A stretch of 64,000 bases of DNA. It comes from Paraspadella gotoi (Eukaryota > Chaetognatha). The stretch spans positions 7,193,632 through 7,257,631 of the forward strand of contig CM119271.1 in the NCBI GenBank assembly GCA_051294375.1, in the 5' to 3' direction. Below are positions 47,501 to 58,654 of the stretch, one piece after another. Below the pieces are notes generated by a model. That model had not been told where the DNA came from, ran no database searches, and was given only the letters and a program-made list of their open reading frames with translations. The position numbers and the translations under genes were made by a program. The stretch's first letter is position 1. Each line of letters begins with the position of its first letter.

Positions 47501-49015
47501 CAGGTGGCGCTGTTTTTGCAGACGGAGACGCTCAACTCGCACTCGTCGACGTCCACGTCGCAGAAAGTTCCTTCGAAGTTGAGGGAACACTGGCAGGTGT
47601 AGGTGCCGATGCCGTCAACGCAGGTGGCGCCGTTTTTGCACATGTTATTAACGCAGTCGTCGATGTTAATCTCGCAACTGAGAGAGAAAAAGAAGGGAAG
47701 TAGAATTAATACCGATATGGTTTTGTTGAATAGAGGTTTTAAAAACGCGTAAAAACTCTTACAGTTTAATTAAAATGGAGCTGGTAGTTCTAATTCAAAA
47801 CAAAAATATTTGGCTACTACTTTTCGAATAAAATCAATTAAAACAAATCTAAGGAATCAAATCAAAACAAAACCTGTGGCCGGTGAATCCAAAGGGACAG
47901 TCGCATCGGTTAGTTGTTTCGCTGAGCACGACGCACTGACCCCCGTTCTGACAGGGCGACGGCTGGCAGGGAATGTATCGCCTTTCGCAGTCGTGGCCCG
48001 TCCAGTCCTGCTTGCAATGACACCTGTAGGAGCCCCGGGTGTTGTAGCAGGTGCCGCCGTTCTGACAAGGGGCGCCGAGGCACTCGTCGAGGTCCAGCGC
48101 GCAGGTGTCGCCTGAAATAAAAGGGAGAGAGACGATTAGTGAATAGAAATAAAGAAAATTAACAATAACTAACACTAGTTAACCATAACGCGGTAAGCCT
48201 CACCTTCGAGCCCGGGCGGGCAGCGGCATTCGTAAGTGTCGGCGTGAACGATGCAGGTGGATCCTTGACCGATGCAGGGATGAGAGGCGCAGTGATCGGC
48301 CAGTTCACAGTGGTTTCCGTGATACCTGGAGGAGTTTAAAACGATGTTTGAAAGAAATATTTTTAAAAAGCAAATATATAAAACCTGATTATTTTTGGCT
48401 AAACGACTTTCGCGTCTCAACTTTTAATCAAACTCAAGTTTCATTAAACTACATTAATTTTTCGTAATTATTGTATCAATTATTGTATATTATTCTCTCA
48501 AATAAGTTCTAACTGCTTTCTCGATCCCAACTCGTGATACTACTAAACAGCTGAAAACGATAGCATGTCAAGATGGAGGCGAAAAGCGCAAAGTGGCCCA
48601 TTTGCAGAATCGGTCGGAAAAAAAAATCCCAAATTTTCCCCCAAATCCAGAATTTAACGATTAACGATTTCGGGAAAATCTCCCCGACTCCGCCTCCACT
48701 TTCTTTTTATCGGATTCTCTCTGTCTCTGTCGGTTTCTCTCTCTCTCTCTCCCGCATCGTTTTTAGTTCTTTTTGTAAAAAAAAAAAAGAAAAAAAGTTT
48801 TGTCGTTAAAAAATCTAGTTTCCCATCGCGTGGGAAAATGCGGCCACTTTTCCGCGCCTCTACCGCGTTCCTTGCCGCTAATCCGATCCCCACTCGATAT
48901 TTCTTTCTCTCTCTCTCTCTCTCTCTCTCTTCTCGTCATCATCGCTTCCCTCCCGGGTCTCACACACAATCGACGGAAAGAAAGTGGACGACCTTTCACC
49001 TAGTCACAAAAACGA

Positions 49016-49053
<38 letters not shown>

Positions 49054-51379
49054 CCGCTCTCTTTGCAAAGAGAAACAAAAAACAATCGGTGTTATGGCAC
49101 AAATTCTTTTTTTTTCCTTTCGAGAAAACATTAAATTTTCCGAAAACAACGAATTCCAGGTGCCGACGATAGAAGTCGCTTCGAACGTGAGAACTGATTG
49201 GAACGGGCAAACATTAAAAAAGATAAACAAAAACAAACTTGGGGGGAAAAACAAAAGGCAATAATTTTCTGAGAAAGGAATCCTCATTAGCTGAGAGAGA
49301 ATTCGAACGCCCGACCTTGAGAGAGTGACGTCTCACGCTGCAGTCGATTCCTCACGAAACTGGATCGAAGGCGAAACGAGGGTTCACAATTTCACTTTTC
49401 TCTGTCATTCGAAATGTGAGTCACATCTTTCGATTTACGAAAGTGACCGCAAAAAAGTGTGACTAAACAGATCGACCTAATTCTATATCCAAGACACGCG
49501 ACGGGGTTTTGCATCGTGTCCCGAAAAAAGTCACGAATAAATGGCTAATAAAACGCTCGTATAAAAATTTCCCTTCAACCCCACCCTCTTCTCTTCACTC
49601 ACCCCAGGGCACAGTCGCATTCGAAGTTTTCCGTGCTGCCGACCAAACGACACGTGGCGCCGTTATGGCACGGGGTGCTGTCGCACGCATTGTCCAGTTT
49701 GATCTCGCAGAGGCTGGCGGTGAAACCTGGGGTGTGAGAGATTGGAGGGAGAGAGAGGTAGAGAGAGGGAGAAAGAGGGGGAGAGAGGGAGAAAGAGGGG
49801 CAGAGATGGAGAGAAGAGAGGTGAAAGAAACAGAAAGAGCGAAAATAGAAGTATGAAAGCGAAGAAGTAGAAAGGAAACGGGAAAGGGGAAAATAAAATA
49901 AAAAGGATGAGTGAGTTATATCGATTTTTATGCTCAGACCGCGTGCGCCAGAATTAAATTTATATCTACGGTTTGATAGAAATTGTTCCTTTTTTTATAA
50001 ATGAAAAAAAAAAATTATTCGATAAACTTGGCCGCGAGAGTAAAAAAACTTTCTCTGTTTTTTGTTTTTATCAAACATTTCTGGCGAAAGATTAATTATT
50101 GACGATCGAAAATGAAAAACAAACAGAAAAACCGTTTCGCGATTCCGCTGAGTACAAGGAATTAAAGAGATTCTTCAGCGCAGTTGTTTAAGTATATATG
50201 GAGTTATTTAAATCATGGCGTTCCTTAAATTAAACTTAATGGTACGTAAAACTCAAAGGCAAGGCCTTACATCTCCTAGAAACAACACGATTTGAAGTTT
50301 AACTACTAGGGGGGGGGAAAGGAAAACCAAACAAAATCAAAATAGAGTTCATTTCTTATAAATTAGGACCGAAGAAAAAACACCTGCGAGCTGACGTGGC
50401 GGCATCCCGCGGCTCGGAAAGAAATAAAACTCTTAATAACTAAAAGAGAAACGAAAGGGGAAATCCCGTTCCCGGGCGTGACGGAAAAAAAAAAAGTCAC
50501 CGCTTTCACCTTTCTAATCCTCAACCACCTTTTACCCCCTCGCCCCACAAAAGAAACAGGTGGCAACATCCGCCGGCGCGACGAGTAAAACTTTTAGATA
50601 ACAACTGGCGCAACCTCGATCCCCGCTTAGCCCCGACCCCCCGTCGATTTTTACTTTGCCACGCCCACCGTTTGGCGGCGTCCAACCCCCCCCCCATTCT
50701 CGCTTGATCCCGTTTTATTCCTTTTTCAATTAAAGAAAAAAAAAAAAGTCGTGAGATGAAATCGAAAAAAAATCGATTTTTTCGTTTGTTCGCCTTGAAA
50801 GGATTAAAGGACGGGACCGGGTGGAAGGGAAATGGAGTGATTGGATGATATAAAGTGTTCAAAAGTCCATTGTCCAAAGTCGGGGGAAAGATGGCTCATT
50901 CATAGAACGAATGGATAATTTTGTGTTTGTCGTTACTGTTTGACACTAATTAGAGGTTAGAAAAGACAGTTTTCCTTTTAGAGAGAAAGAGAGAGAGAGT
51001 GAAAAAAGAGGATTAAGGTTCGAAACAAGGAAGGTGATGTTTTCAATTAGGCAACAGATTTGTTCAGTCAAGAACGACATACAGGTTACAAACTCAACTG
51101 TCAAGGTTAACGACCCCCTGAATTCTTCGAGAAGCCTAAACGTGAGAAAAAGAGCGAGAAAAAGTTGAATGAAAATATCGACAAAGGATCGAAGAAGAAG
51201 AGTGCGAGAGAGAGAGAGCGAACGTAAAAGAGAGGGAGACAGAGTAAGAAAAAGAGTGAGAGAGAGAGAGAGACATTTTCGTTCCGAGGTTTTTATCGGT
51301 GCCCATTTGTAACAGGAACCGAAACCCGAGGAAATGAATCGGCTTAACATTTTTTCCCTTAAGATTGGAAGCCGTTCGG

Positions 51380-51439
<60 letters not shown>

Positions 51440-52825
51440 CGTTCCTGACAGAAGAAGAGGAAGGGACAAACAAGGTTTGTTCCCCCCCTTTGAGAATTGA
51501 AAAAGTGACATTTTGTGGATTTTAGAGGGGGGGGTTGAGTAGGGGGCCTCGGGGAAAAAAAATTGGCCCCAGAGTAGCTCGCCAAGGTGGGCCCGCTTCT
51601 GGATGCTTCCGGTTGCCAATAACCGAGAGAGAGAGAGAGACGCCACGTCAGCCACGTCAAAAGATTTGGAAGCGTAAAAGGTCAGCGACGTCAAAGCCGA
51701 AGTCAATAACGTCAAAGGTCAGTGACGTCAAAAAAAGGCCAAGTCGATAACGTCAAAAATTGATGACGTCAATGTCTGGATTCTCGTCGAAAGGCTGAAC
51801 TTTGAAATCTGACAACGAAAGAAGAAGATTTTGAAAATGGGGGTAAAATGGAAGAGTCGAGAGAACTGACAACGTTTGACACGAATTTGATAAATAGGGA
51901 TAATTTGGCCGATGTCCGAGTATTCGTTGATAATGCCATTGACTTCATTGGTCGAATGATTGCGAAAATAACGTCACCCCAAACTAATAACGTCCGTAAC
52001 CCAATATAACGTCAACCGGGGCACCAAAAAAAACAAAAAAACAACAACAACGACGGCAGAAGTCAATAGCGGCTGCCAAGTTTTTCTTCCAAAAAAACCA
52101 CGTTAACGAAAATGTCGCTTTGCGTCTTACGACGTCACAAACGACTCAACGAACTTGTCTCCCAGGAATTGAGGGTGGGGCGGGGGTGAAAGGGAGAAGA
52201 GGGGAGATTTGGGGGAGAGGGTTAGAGGGAGAGGGAGGGGGAACCAAAGGCGCCTAACATCACTCCACCCTCCAAGGGGAAACTTATAAAACACGATTCC
52301 TAGTTTTACGAAACCTTAAACGGGGTAAAAATACCCCCCCTCTTTCCGAACCTGACTTACCCTCCCCATTTGAGTCGACTTACCCAACGGGCAGATGCAG
52401 CGGAAATCGACCTTGTCCGTCTTGTCGATGGTTCCTTCGCAGGTGGCGCCGTTTCTGCAGGGGTTCTTGTTGGTGCAGGGATTTTCGAATTGGCAATACT
52501 CTCCTACCCATTGATCGCCGCAGATGCAGTAGCTCTGTTTTGAGGAGAGGGAAAGACGAGGGGTTAATTAAGTTAACCGAATAGTTCAATAAACGCTAAA
52601 TAAAAATCTAATTTGCTTTTTTTTCTCCCCCATGCAAGTTTAAAACGATTAGATTTATTATCTTTAACCGGATTTGTGTTCTTCCCATTTTCGCATATTC
52701 ATAGTTATATCTTATGATGAAATCATAGTCCTATGGAGCGACGAATTTGAAATATTTTAACACGGTTATGGACAACTCGGGAGGTCTTACTAAGAATTTT
52801 TTTTTTTCGAACAACTAGATTTCCC

Positions 52826-52874
<49 letters not shown>

Positions 52875-55800
52875 AGCCCCTCGTCAAAAAAAGGATATTT
52901 TCTGCTCTCGACTCTTTTTAAGGATCCTTTGTAGTAGGAGAACAACGTGAATAATCGACGACGACGACGACAACGACGTTGGCGAGACGACAAAGAGCTC
53001 CTTTCACTTTCGCGTCACTTTCAGCTCTCGAAAAAATTAACACTGGAAAATAAATCAAACGCCCCCCCTACTCCCCATTTCGAAAAAAAAAAAAACCTAA
53101 CGAGATAAAACAGAAACGAAAAAAAAAGAAAAAAAAGATTAGAGATAAAAAGCAGACGGATTTCTATTGTTTTTGCGCGGCCAACGAAAGTAAAACGAAA
53201 GGAAAAAAAAAAAAGAAGCAAAAGTAAGCAAAGTAAAAGGAAAAACATTACACATGAATAACAATGAAGGGTGGAGGGGGAGTTGGAGGGGGGGGGGCAG
53301 GAGAACAATCGCCCGCATGAAATGGAATCTTCGGTTTGACGCGAATGAGTTGACGCGGATTCGCGTCCGCGTTTCGGTCCATAGATTTTGAAATGGGAGG
53401 GAAGCCGAGCGCTCGAGGGAAGTGTGCGCTCCATAGAGGGCAGGGTCCCGTCAACGATCCCGCCCCTCGGTCTGGGCCTCTGGCGAGAGAGCGTTGGTGG
53501 TTGAGAGAGAGAAGGGACGACTTTTAACGTCGCTATTCTCTATTTCTCTCTCTCTCTCTCTTTGGCCGGCAGGAGTGAGAATAGGGAGGGTAATTCGAAA
53601 AGAATAGATTCTCACTTTTTCTTCGTCTCGATGATAATAGTCGTCGTTGTCGTCGTCCCTCGTCTCAAAATGGACGCCGGGTGAAAGTGTAAACTCGGCG
53701 AAGTGAAACCGACCAAAGAGAAACGAGGGAGCGAATTTCACGCGCGCGTTTTTTTTTTTTTTTTTCAAACGAGTTTGGTTGAAAAAAAAAAAAAGAGCAT
53801 CCGTCTCCTTTATTCAATCGAGTCCGTTCGACTGGTCCTGACATGATGACTCCTGACTTCTACAATCTTCTTTGTGCTTAATGCACATATATAAGAAATG
53901 AGGCCTTCAATCGCTTAAATTGTACAATGTACATATCTGGAACAGAAAAAAATGTGTGTTTATTAAAAAATGTCCTTATAATACGACAAAGTTTTAATAC
54001 AACTAACGTCCGTTCCGAATTCGCCACGAAATATGTTTTCTACAAAGCCTTTTTTACCAGGCATACAAGTACTTGAATACTTCGACTGAATAACTTCTCA
54101 ACTTTAACTTAATATTTCTCCTCTCGAAGCGATGACGTCCAAAGGCAAAGAAACAAAATGATATAATTAAAGACTTAAAAGACTCAAATCGAATCGACTG
54201 CGATTTTTTCCTCGTGATGACAGGAGCCGATCGAAGCGGAATTTTTTCCAAGGCGGAGTCCGACGCCCGATATCGAAGATAAGCAATTGGACAAGCAAGC
54301 GTGAACGAGCAAATGGAAATCTTGCGGGTCCCACCGAATCGTACCGCTGCGGCTTGTACGCGCGCGTCGAAGCGACACGACTAACCACATCCGTTCGTCC
54401 GACGACGACGACGAAGCGTCGTAAACGGCGACGGGAAGTGGACAACTCGAAAGGGCCTCTTCAAAAAGAAGACACGGAATCTTTCGCCGCGACGCTTAAT
54501 TTATAATCGAGACGTCAGATACGACGAACGACAGAGAGGGGAAAAAAACCCGTCTTAAAAACTCGATCCAGTCCTGTGAGATAGAGACAGAGAGAGAGAA
54601 GAAAGAAAAGAATCCACAGGATTTCCACCACAGTGCCTTCACTGGCTGATTAAGAAGGAAGTTTACAGTCAACTGTAAGGGTTTCAAACTGTAAACTGTT
54701 TCTATCTCCGAATCGCAACCGGAAACGCGAGTTCAGTTTTCCCACGGATCGAAAGACCGGAATCTTCAGATCGTTCGGTTAAAAAAAAAATCCCCGATCT
54801 GCGCGCCGCCGTTTCCCAAGACAGTGAAAAAAAATCGATTCAGTTCTCCCCCGCTGTCAGTCCGCATCGGTTGCTTCCACAGTCGCGGTGAGGAAAAAAC
54901 AAAAACCCCAACCGATCAGGGACAACAATGGGGAACATTGGGGACAAGACCACGAGACTGAGGTCGGCGGGAAAAGGCGAGGCAAGCTTTTTTTTGTTTT
55001 CGCTTCATCGAAGGTTTTGACGGCTTTTCTGCCTGCCCCGAGTTACAATCGGCCTAGGACAAGGAATTTATAAATGAGTCGCTGAACCTTTAAAGAAAAA
55101 CCCGACTTAAATAGATGTAATTATTCGAACGATATCTCATAACAAAATTTCCGAAAAGTGGAAAAAAAAAGCCTTTTACGATCCGAAGGAATCGATTCTC
55201 CACTGTACTTAACAGAAATCCACCACCGAAAAAGCGCATTACGTGTTTTGACTTGCTAATTTGACTTCTAATCATTCCGTCAGGTATTTCGAAAAACAAA
55301 TTTACCCCTTCCAAACGCTGGACTTTTTCTCACAAAGTTTTACCCTAGCGCGAACAAAACTTGCTCGTATCTGTCTGATTAAAGCGTGACTTGAGGGGAA
55401 ACCACTTCAAAAATGGTTAAAAACTGGGTTTAGTGGTAACGGATTCGCTCGAGTTGTAAAAACAGTTCAATTTTTCGTTGACAGACGACGAACGCTAATA
55501 CATCCTTCTTGGATATTCTAATTAGAGGGGTTTTCGTTGATGTTGCCGTCGTTTCGTGATCTGCTCAGAAGTTTTTAGGCTACAAGAATTTTTTATAAAT
55601 ATAACATTGGTAGAAATATGTTGTAAAACTGCTAAAGATTACTTTAATACAAAAATTATTTGTCCTAGCAAATAATGCTCTGTAAAAAATTAAATTATTC
55701 CTAACATTTTTAACAAATAAGTTCAGTCTAATAATTTGCATCTTTTGAGCTATCAACGCATGTTACAATGAACATCAAACTGTCACAAAACAGACATCAC

Positions 55801-55893
55801 ACGTCGTAGCAGGCACGCACCCGCAGCGCAGTAATCCAGAACTCACCTGGGGCGAAGGTTTCACGCATTCGTGACCGTGGGTGCAGGGATTGG
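34443..55893 (-). CDS. Notch: Notch receptor, 30 coding exons; signal-peptide exon not found
   Basis: Exons from the N-terminal end: 55893-55847, 52534-52384, 49726-49603, 48325-48204, 48111-47874, 47677-47486, 47233-47085, 46754-46648, 46190-46066, 45470-45349, 45071-44884, 44752-44591, 44161-43959, 43871-43668, 43351-43009, 42907-42645, 42346-41860, 41737-41568, 41382-41110, 40986-40847, 40765-40538, 40349-40060, 39896-39519, 39025-38510, 38272-37909, 37690-37469, 37335-36948, 36819-36697, 36151-34711, 34613-34443. All phases agree; about 2643 residues. Order: 36 EGF repeats, two LNR modules, heterodimerisation domain, furin site, one transmembrane helix, RAM, ankyrin repeats, Gln-rich and PEST tail. 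Notch is a ligand-activated membrane receptor whose cleaved intracellular part joins CSL in the nucleus. The first exon found starts inside EGF1 in phase 1, so a leader exon must lie upstream, in a gap, or beyond the window. Confidence 0.95.
36697..38272 (-). other. Notch: Notch RAM-linker and ankyrin exons
   Basis: Four exons (38272-37909, 37690-37469, 37335-36948, 36819-36697). The linker has a nuclear-signal-like [12 protein letters not shown], then [17 protein letters not shown] and [12 protein letters not shown]. Ankyrin repeats follow with very high conservation: [71 protein letters not shown] and [17 protein letters not shown]. This platform binds CSL and Mastermind. Confidence 0.93.
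38510..40349 (-). other. Notch: Notch negative regulatory region, transmembrane helix and RAM
   Basis: Three exons (40349-40060, 39896-39519, 39025-38510). After EGF36 and a Cys-free linker of about 30 residues come only two LNR modules. The first joins across an intron ([11 protein letters not shown] to CLYDGFDC) and the second is [20 protein letters not shown]. The heterodimerisation domain ([19 protein letters not shown]) has a furin-type RRKR at 38983-38972. The helix [20 protein letters not shown] contains a Gly-Cys pair suited to gamma-secretase cleavage, followed by [15 protein letters not shown], the RAM CSL-binding motif. Confidence 0.92.
40467..40517. repeat. (GA)n microsatellite in a Notch intron
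   Basis: About 25 GA units preceded by an AAAG-rich stretch, immediately next to the donor of exon 40765-40538. Confidence 0.95.
44456..44497. repeat. (TC)n microsatellite in a Notch intron
   Basis: About 20 TC units in the intron between exons 44752-44591 and 44161-43959. Confidence 0.95.
48204..49726 (-). other. Notch: Notch EGF3-EGF4 exons and repeat-rich intron
   Basis: Exons 49726-49603 (CHNGATC, EGF3) and 48325-48204 ([11 protein letters not shown]4) are separated by a 1.3-kb intron. The intron holds several CT runs (about 48735-48755, 48906-48931, 49018-49051) but no other gene. Confidence 0.85.
49727..52383. other. Large Notch intron between EGF2 and EGF3
   Basis: 2.66 kb without coding potential. 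It has a (CT)n run at about 51386-51437 and several TGACGTCA-like cgtcaa repeats at about 51640-51775. From 50431 on it is one copy of the direct duplication whose other copy is at the right end of the window. Confidence 0.7.
50431..53070. repeat. Direct duplication, copy 1 (intact)
   Basis: Nearly collinear with 61341-64000. This copy contains the intact Notch exon 52534-52384 and has the cleaner homopolymers, so I take it as the reference copy. Confidence 0.95.
52535..55846. other. Large Notch intron between EGF1 and EGF2
   Basis: 3.3 kb with a GA run at about 52829-52870, many A/T homopolymers and a GC-rich stretch at about 53250-53560. Short open frames on both strands are repeat-derived or lack family features. 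No RNA gene was recognised. Confidence 0.6.
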
Positions 55894-58441
55894 CTGGAGC
55901 AGGAGGGAAAGGCGGCGGCGGGGCGAAGACGAAGGCGCGGCGAAAACGGCTACGAGGAAAAATCCGGTCAAATTCCGGTGAGGATTCGGGCGAAGGAATA
56001 GACGGACGGAGAAAAGAAGATTGGTCGTCGCGGTTCGGCCGGAGCCAAACGAAGCGACGACGAATCGAGCTTGTTGGAGGATGAGCGACGTTTCGTCAAC
56101 GTCCTTCGGCCGCGTCTCTAGAGGCGCCGCCGAAATGTTCGGGAAGCGGCGTTCATCTTCGATGAGGCGTCCCCGAGAGGCGCTCTCTCAGGCGGGCGTC
56201 GTCGTTTTTGCGAACCCGATGCGGCGTCGTCGACGACCGCGATTCCCTAGCGGCGTCGTTGAGAGAGTTTTCGGGCCCGGGCAGGCGCGAACGATGGCGC
56301 CGGTGGGGAATGGCGAGACGCCGCCGAGGGGGACGCTTGAAGCGGAGTAGAAGAAACGGCTCGGAGGACGCTAGACGGTATTCCATGGCGACGCGTGTGG
56401 GCGAGGAGGCGAGGGAATTAAAATTAAAGCGAACGTTGACTTAGAAAAGAATGGAGAGACGGAGATAGAGAGAGAGACGCGGTGGGGAAGAGAGACAGAA
56501 AGATACTTTCTATCTTTGGAGACAGGAAATTTCGGTGGATGAGGATAGCATCGTTTGAAGACGAGTTCCAAGTCAAGACGCGGCGAATATAAATATTCCC
56601 GTTCGTATTTAAAAAATTTATTTGCGAAATTCGACGAACGTCTTTTTTTGTTTTCCCCGACGTCGAAGAAAACAAAAAATCCGCGGAATCGAAGGCCACA
56701 ACATCCGCGGAACCGAAAATTCTTGTCAGTTAATTTTTTAGATCTTGTTAAAGCGATAGATATTCTCTCACAACGAAAATATACACCTTCGCGACACTCG
56801 AGGTTTTCCACGCGGGGTGGGACGATGCCGAGGTTGCGAGGGGGATGGAAGGGAGGGGGGGTGAGTGAAAAGAGGGGAGGGAACGCGAAGAGGATCACCA
56901 TGGGGCGTCGTGAGGGGGGGAGGGCGTTGGATCGATTGAGGCGCGTGGCGAAAGGATTTCGCGCCGGAAATCAAAAGAGAGGATGAGCGAAAATGGGGGG
57001 GTGGCTCTATGAGCCAGATGATGAGGGGATTAGGAAGCGGAAGAGAATTTCTCTTATTTTCTTTTTTCTTTTCATGTTCTTCCTTTCTTTTTATTTCCGT
57101 TCTTCGCGACGAGAGAGAGAGAGAGCAGAGAGTGGGAGAGAGAGATCGAGTCTTTCAAAGAAAATGATTTTTTTCTTTTCTCGTTCGGAATTTTTTTATA
57201 TATCTTTTTTCTTTTTTATTTTTCTTATTCTTTTTTTTTGGGTGTCGTTTCGCGTTATTTTGGTGGGTTTAAGTGGGTTTCTTCTTTTTGTTTGTGTGCA
57301 ATTGATGTTGCCCGGGAGCGGGGAAGCGGTGAGAGAGAGAGAGCTGAATTTATTTTGTTCGATGACGCAGAAGTCATGTCCGGGGATCTGGTAAAGAGGG
57401 AGAGGAGAGAGTGCGGAATTGATTTTGAGACAGTGTGGGAAAAAAAATATGAGAGGAAAAAAGTAATGTAACATTCGACTGAAGCGCTCTATCTTTTTGA
57501 GTGAAGAGAGAGAGAGAGAGAGAGATGATGAGAGAGATGAGAGAGATTGAGAGAGAGATGAGACAATGAGAGAGAGAGAGAGAAGAAGATTCACTCGGAA
57601 CTACATCAATTAAAAGAGAAAGAAAATTAGGTCGTGCGGGTAAGCGAAGAGATATTAGTCGAAGCCAATCAGTTTTGCAAGTTTTTCTTTCCCCAATTCG
57701 TAATTAAGAACGTGGATCTAGTTAATCACTAATCAGGCGCGAATTAAAATTATTAGTTTTTTTGAGGAGTAATTTTGAGTTTTTTTCGATGATTTTGAGA
57801 AATCAATTTTTTTTTTCCTCCCGAGAATAGAAAGGTGAGGGATTAGATAGGTTAAATAAAAAAGTGAAGATGTGTTCGAAGAAAGAGAGGTAGAAAGTGA
57901 TCAAGAGGAAAAGTGAAGGTAGAAAGCAGTTACGCATTTAAAGAAAAGAAAGAAAAAAAGGAAAGAGAGAGAGAAGAAGTTATAAAACGATAAAGAACCA
58001 GTTTTTTTCCTTTCGCCTGCCGAAGCATAATTTCTTCGATTTTCGAAAACAAATTATATCCAAAGATTTTGTTTTTTTAAAAATTAAATTTTGTTTTATA
58101 TTTCATTTTTTCTTTTTTTCGGTTCTTTTTTTTTTCAACCGGCGAACAAAGAGCGAACCTCCACGCGAAAAATACTGAACGATTGCTGACCGAAAATATG
58201 ATTTTTACTTCGAGTTCTGGCCAATTTTGGGGGTTTTTTCATCGTTCATAATTTTTTGGCCCAGAGTTCACAGAGAGCGAGAGAGAGGAGAAAGAGGGAA
58301 ATATTTTTTTCAGGAGGAAAAAAGTTTTTTGAGCCTTAATTTTTTTTTTGTACGATGAGATAAACTCGGGGCAGACAGAGTGGGAAAAAAAAAAGCCGAA
58401 CTGAGCAGGCCGAAAAACTTCCCAAAAAAGAATCTCTCTCT
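55894..58441. other. Upstream of first recognised Notch exon
   Basis: GC-rich from 55900 to 56400 and 56800 to 57000, then AT-rich with GA runs (about 57100-57130, 57505-57590). The Notch signal-peptide exon and promoter would be expected here or further right. I found no minus-strand Met followed by a hydrophobic leader and a donor in the required phase. Open frames such as 56386-56153 and 57594-57196 are Arg-rich or repeat-derived and not convincing. Confidence 0.5.
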
Positions 58442-58466
58442 NNNNNNNNNNNNNNNNNNNNNNNNN
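58442..58466. other. Assembly gap (25 N)
   Basis: Run of 25 N, a fixed-size placeholder gap. Confidence 1.
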
Positions 58467-58570
58467 CGAAAAAAAAAAATCTAACGAGATAAACAGAAAC
58501 GAAAAAAAGAAAAAAAAAGATTAGAGATAAAAAGCAGACGGATTTCTATTGTTTTGCGCGGCCAACGAAA
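58467..58570. repeat. Short contig duplicating Notch intron sequence
   Basis: 104 bases between two 25-N gaps match 53081-53189 almost exactly, with small homopolymer differences. They would directly continue the copy that ends at 64000. Confidence 0.92.
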
Positions 58571-58595
58571 NNNNNNNNNNNNNNNNNNNNNNNNN
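58571..58595. other. Assembly gap (25 N)
   Basis: Second run of exactly 25 N; it truncates the left end of the inverted repeat that follows. Confidence 1.
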
Positions 58596-58654
58596 AAAAA
58601 AGATGAGAGATATATATAGTGAAAAAGATTTATTGAATGAATTTTTTTTGATAT

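Noticed and set aside
50946-51715. Several minus-strand open frames in a Notch intron
   Set aside because: Built from GA/CT repeats and pyrimidine-rich DNA; no family signature, and they lie within a well-defined intron.
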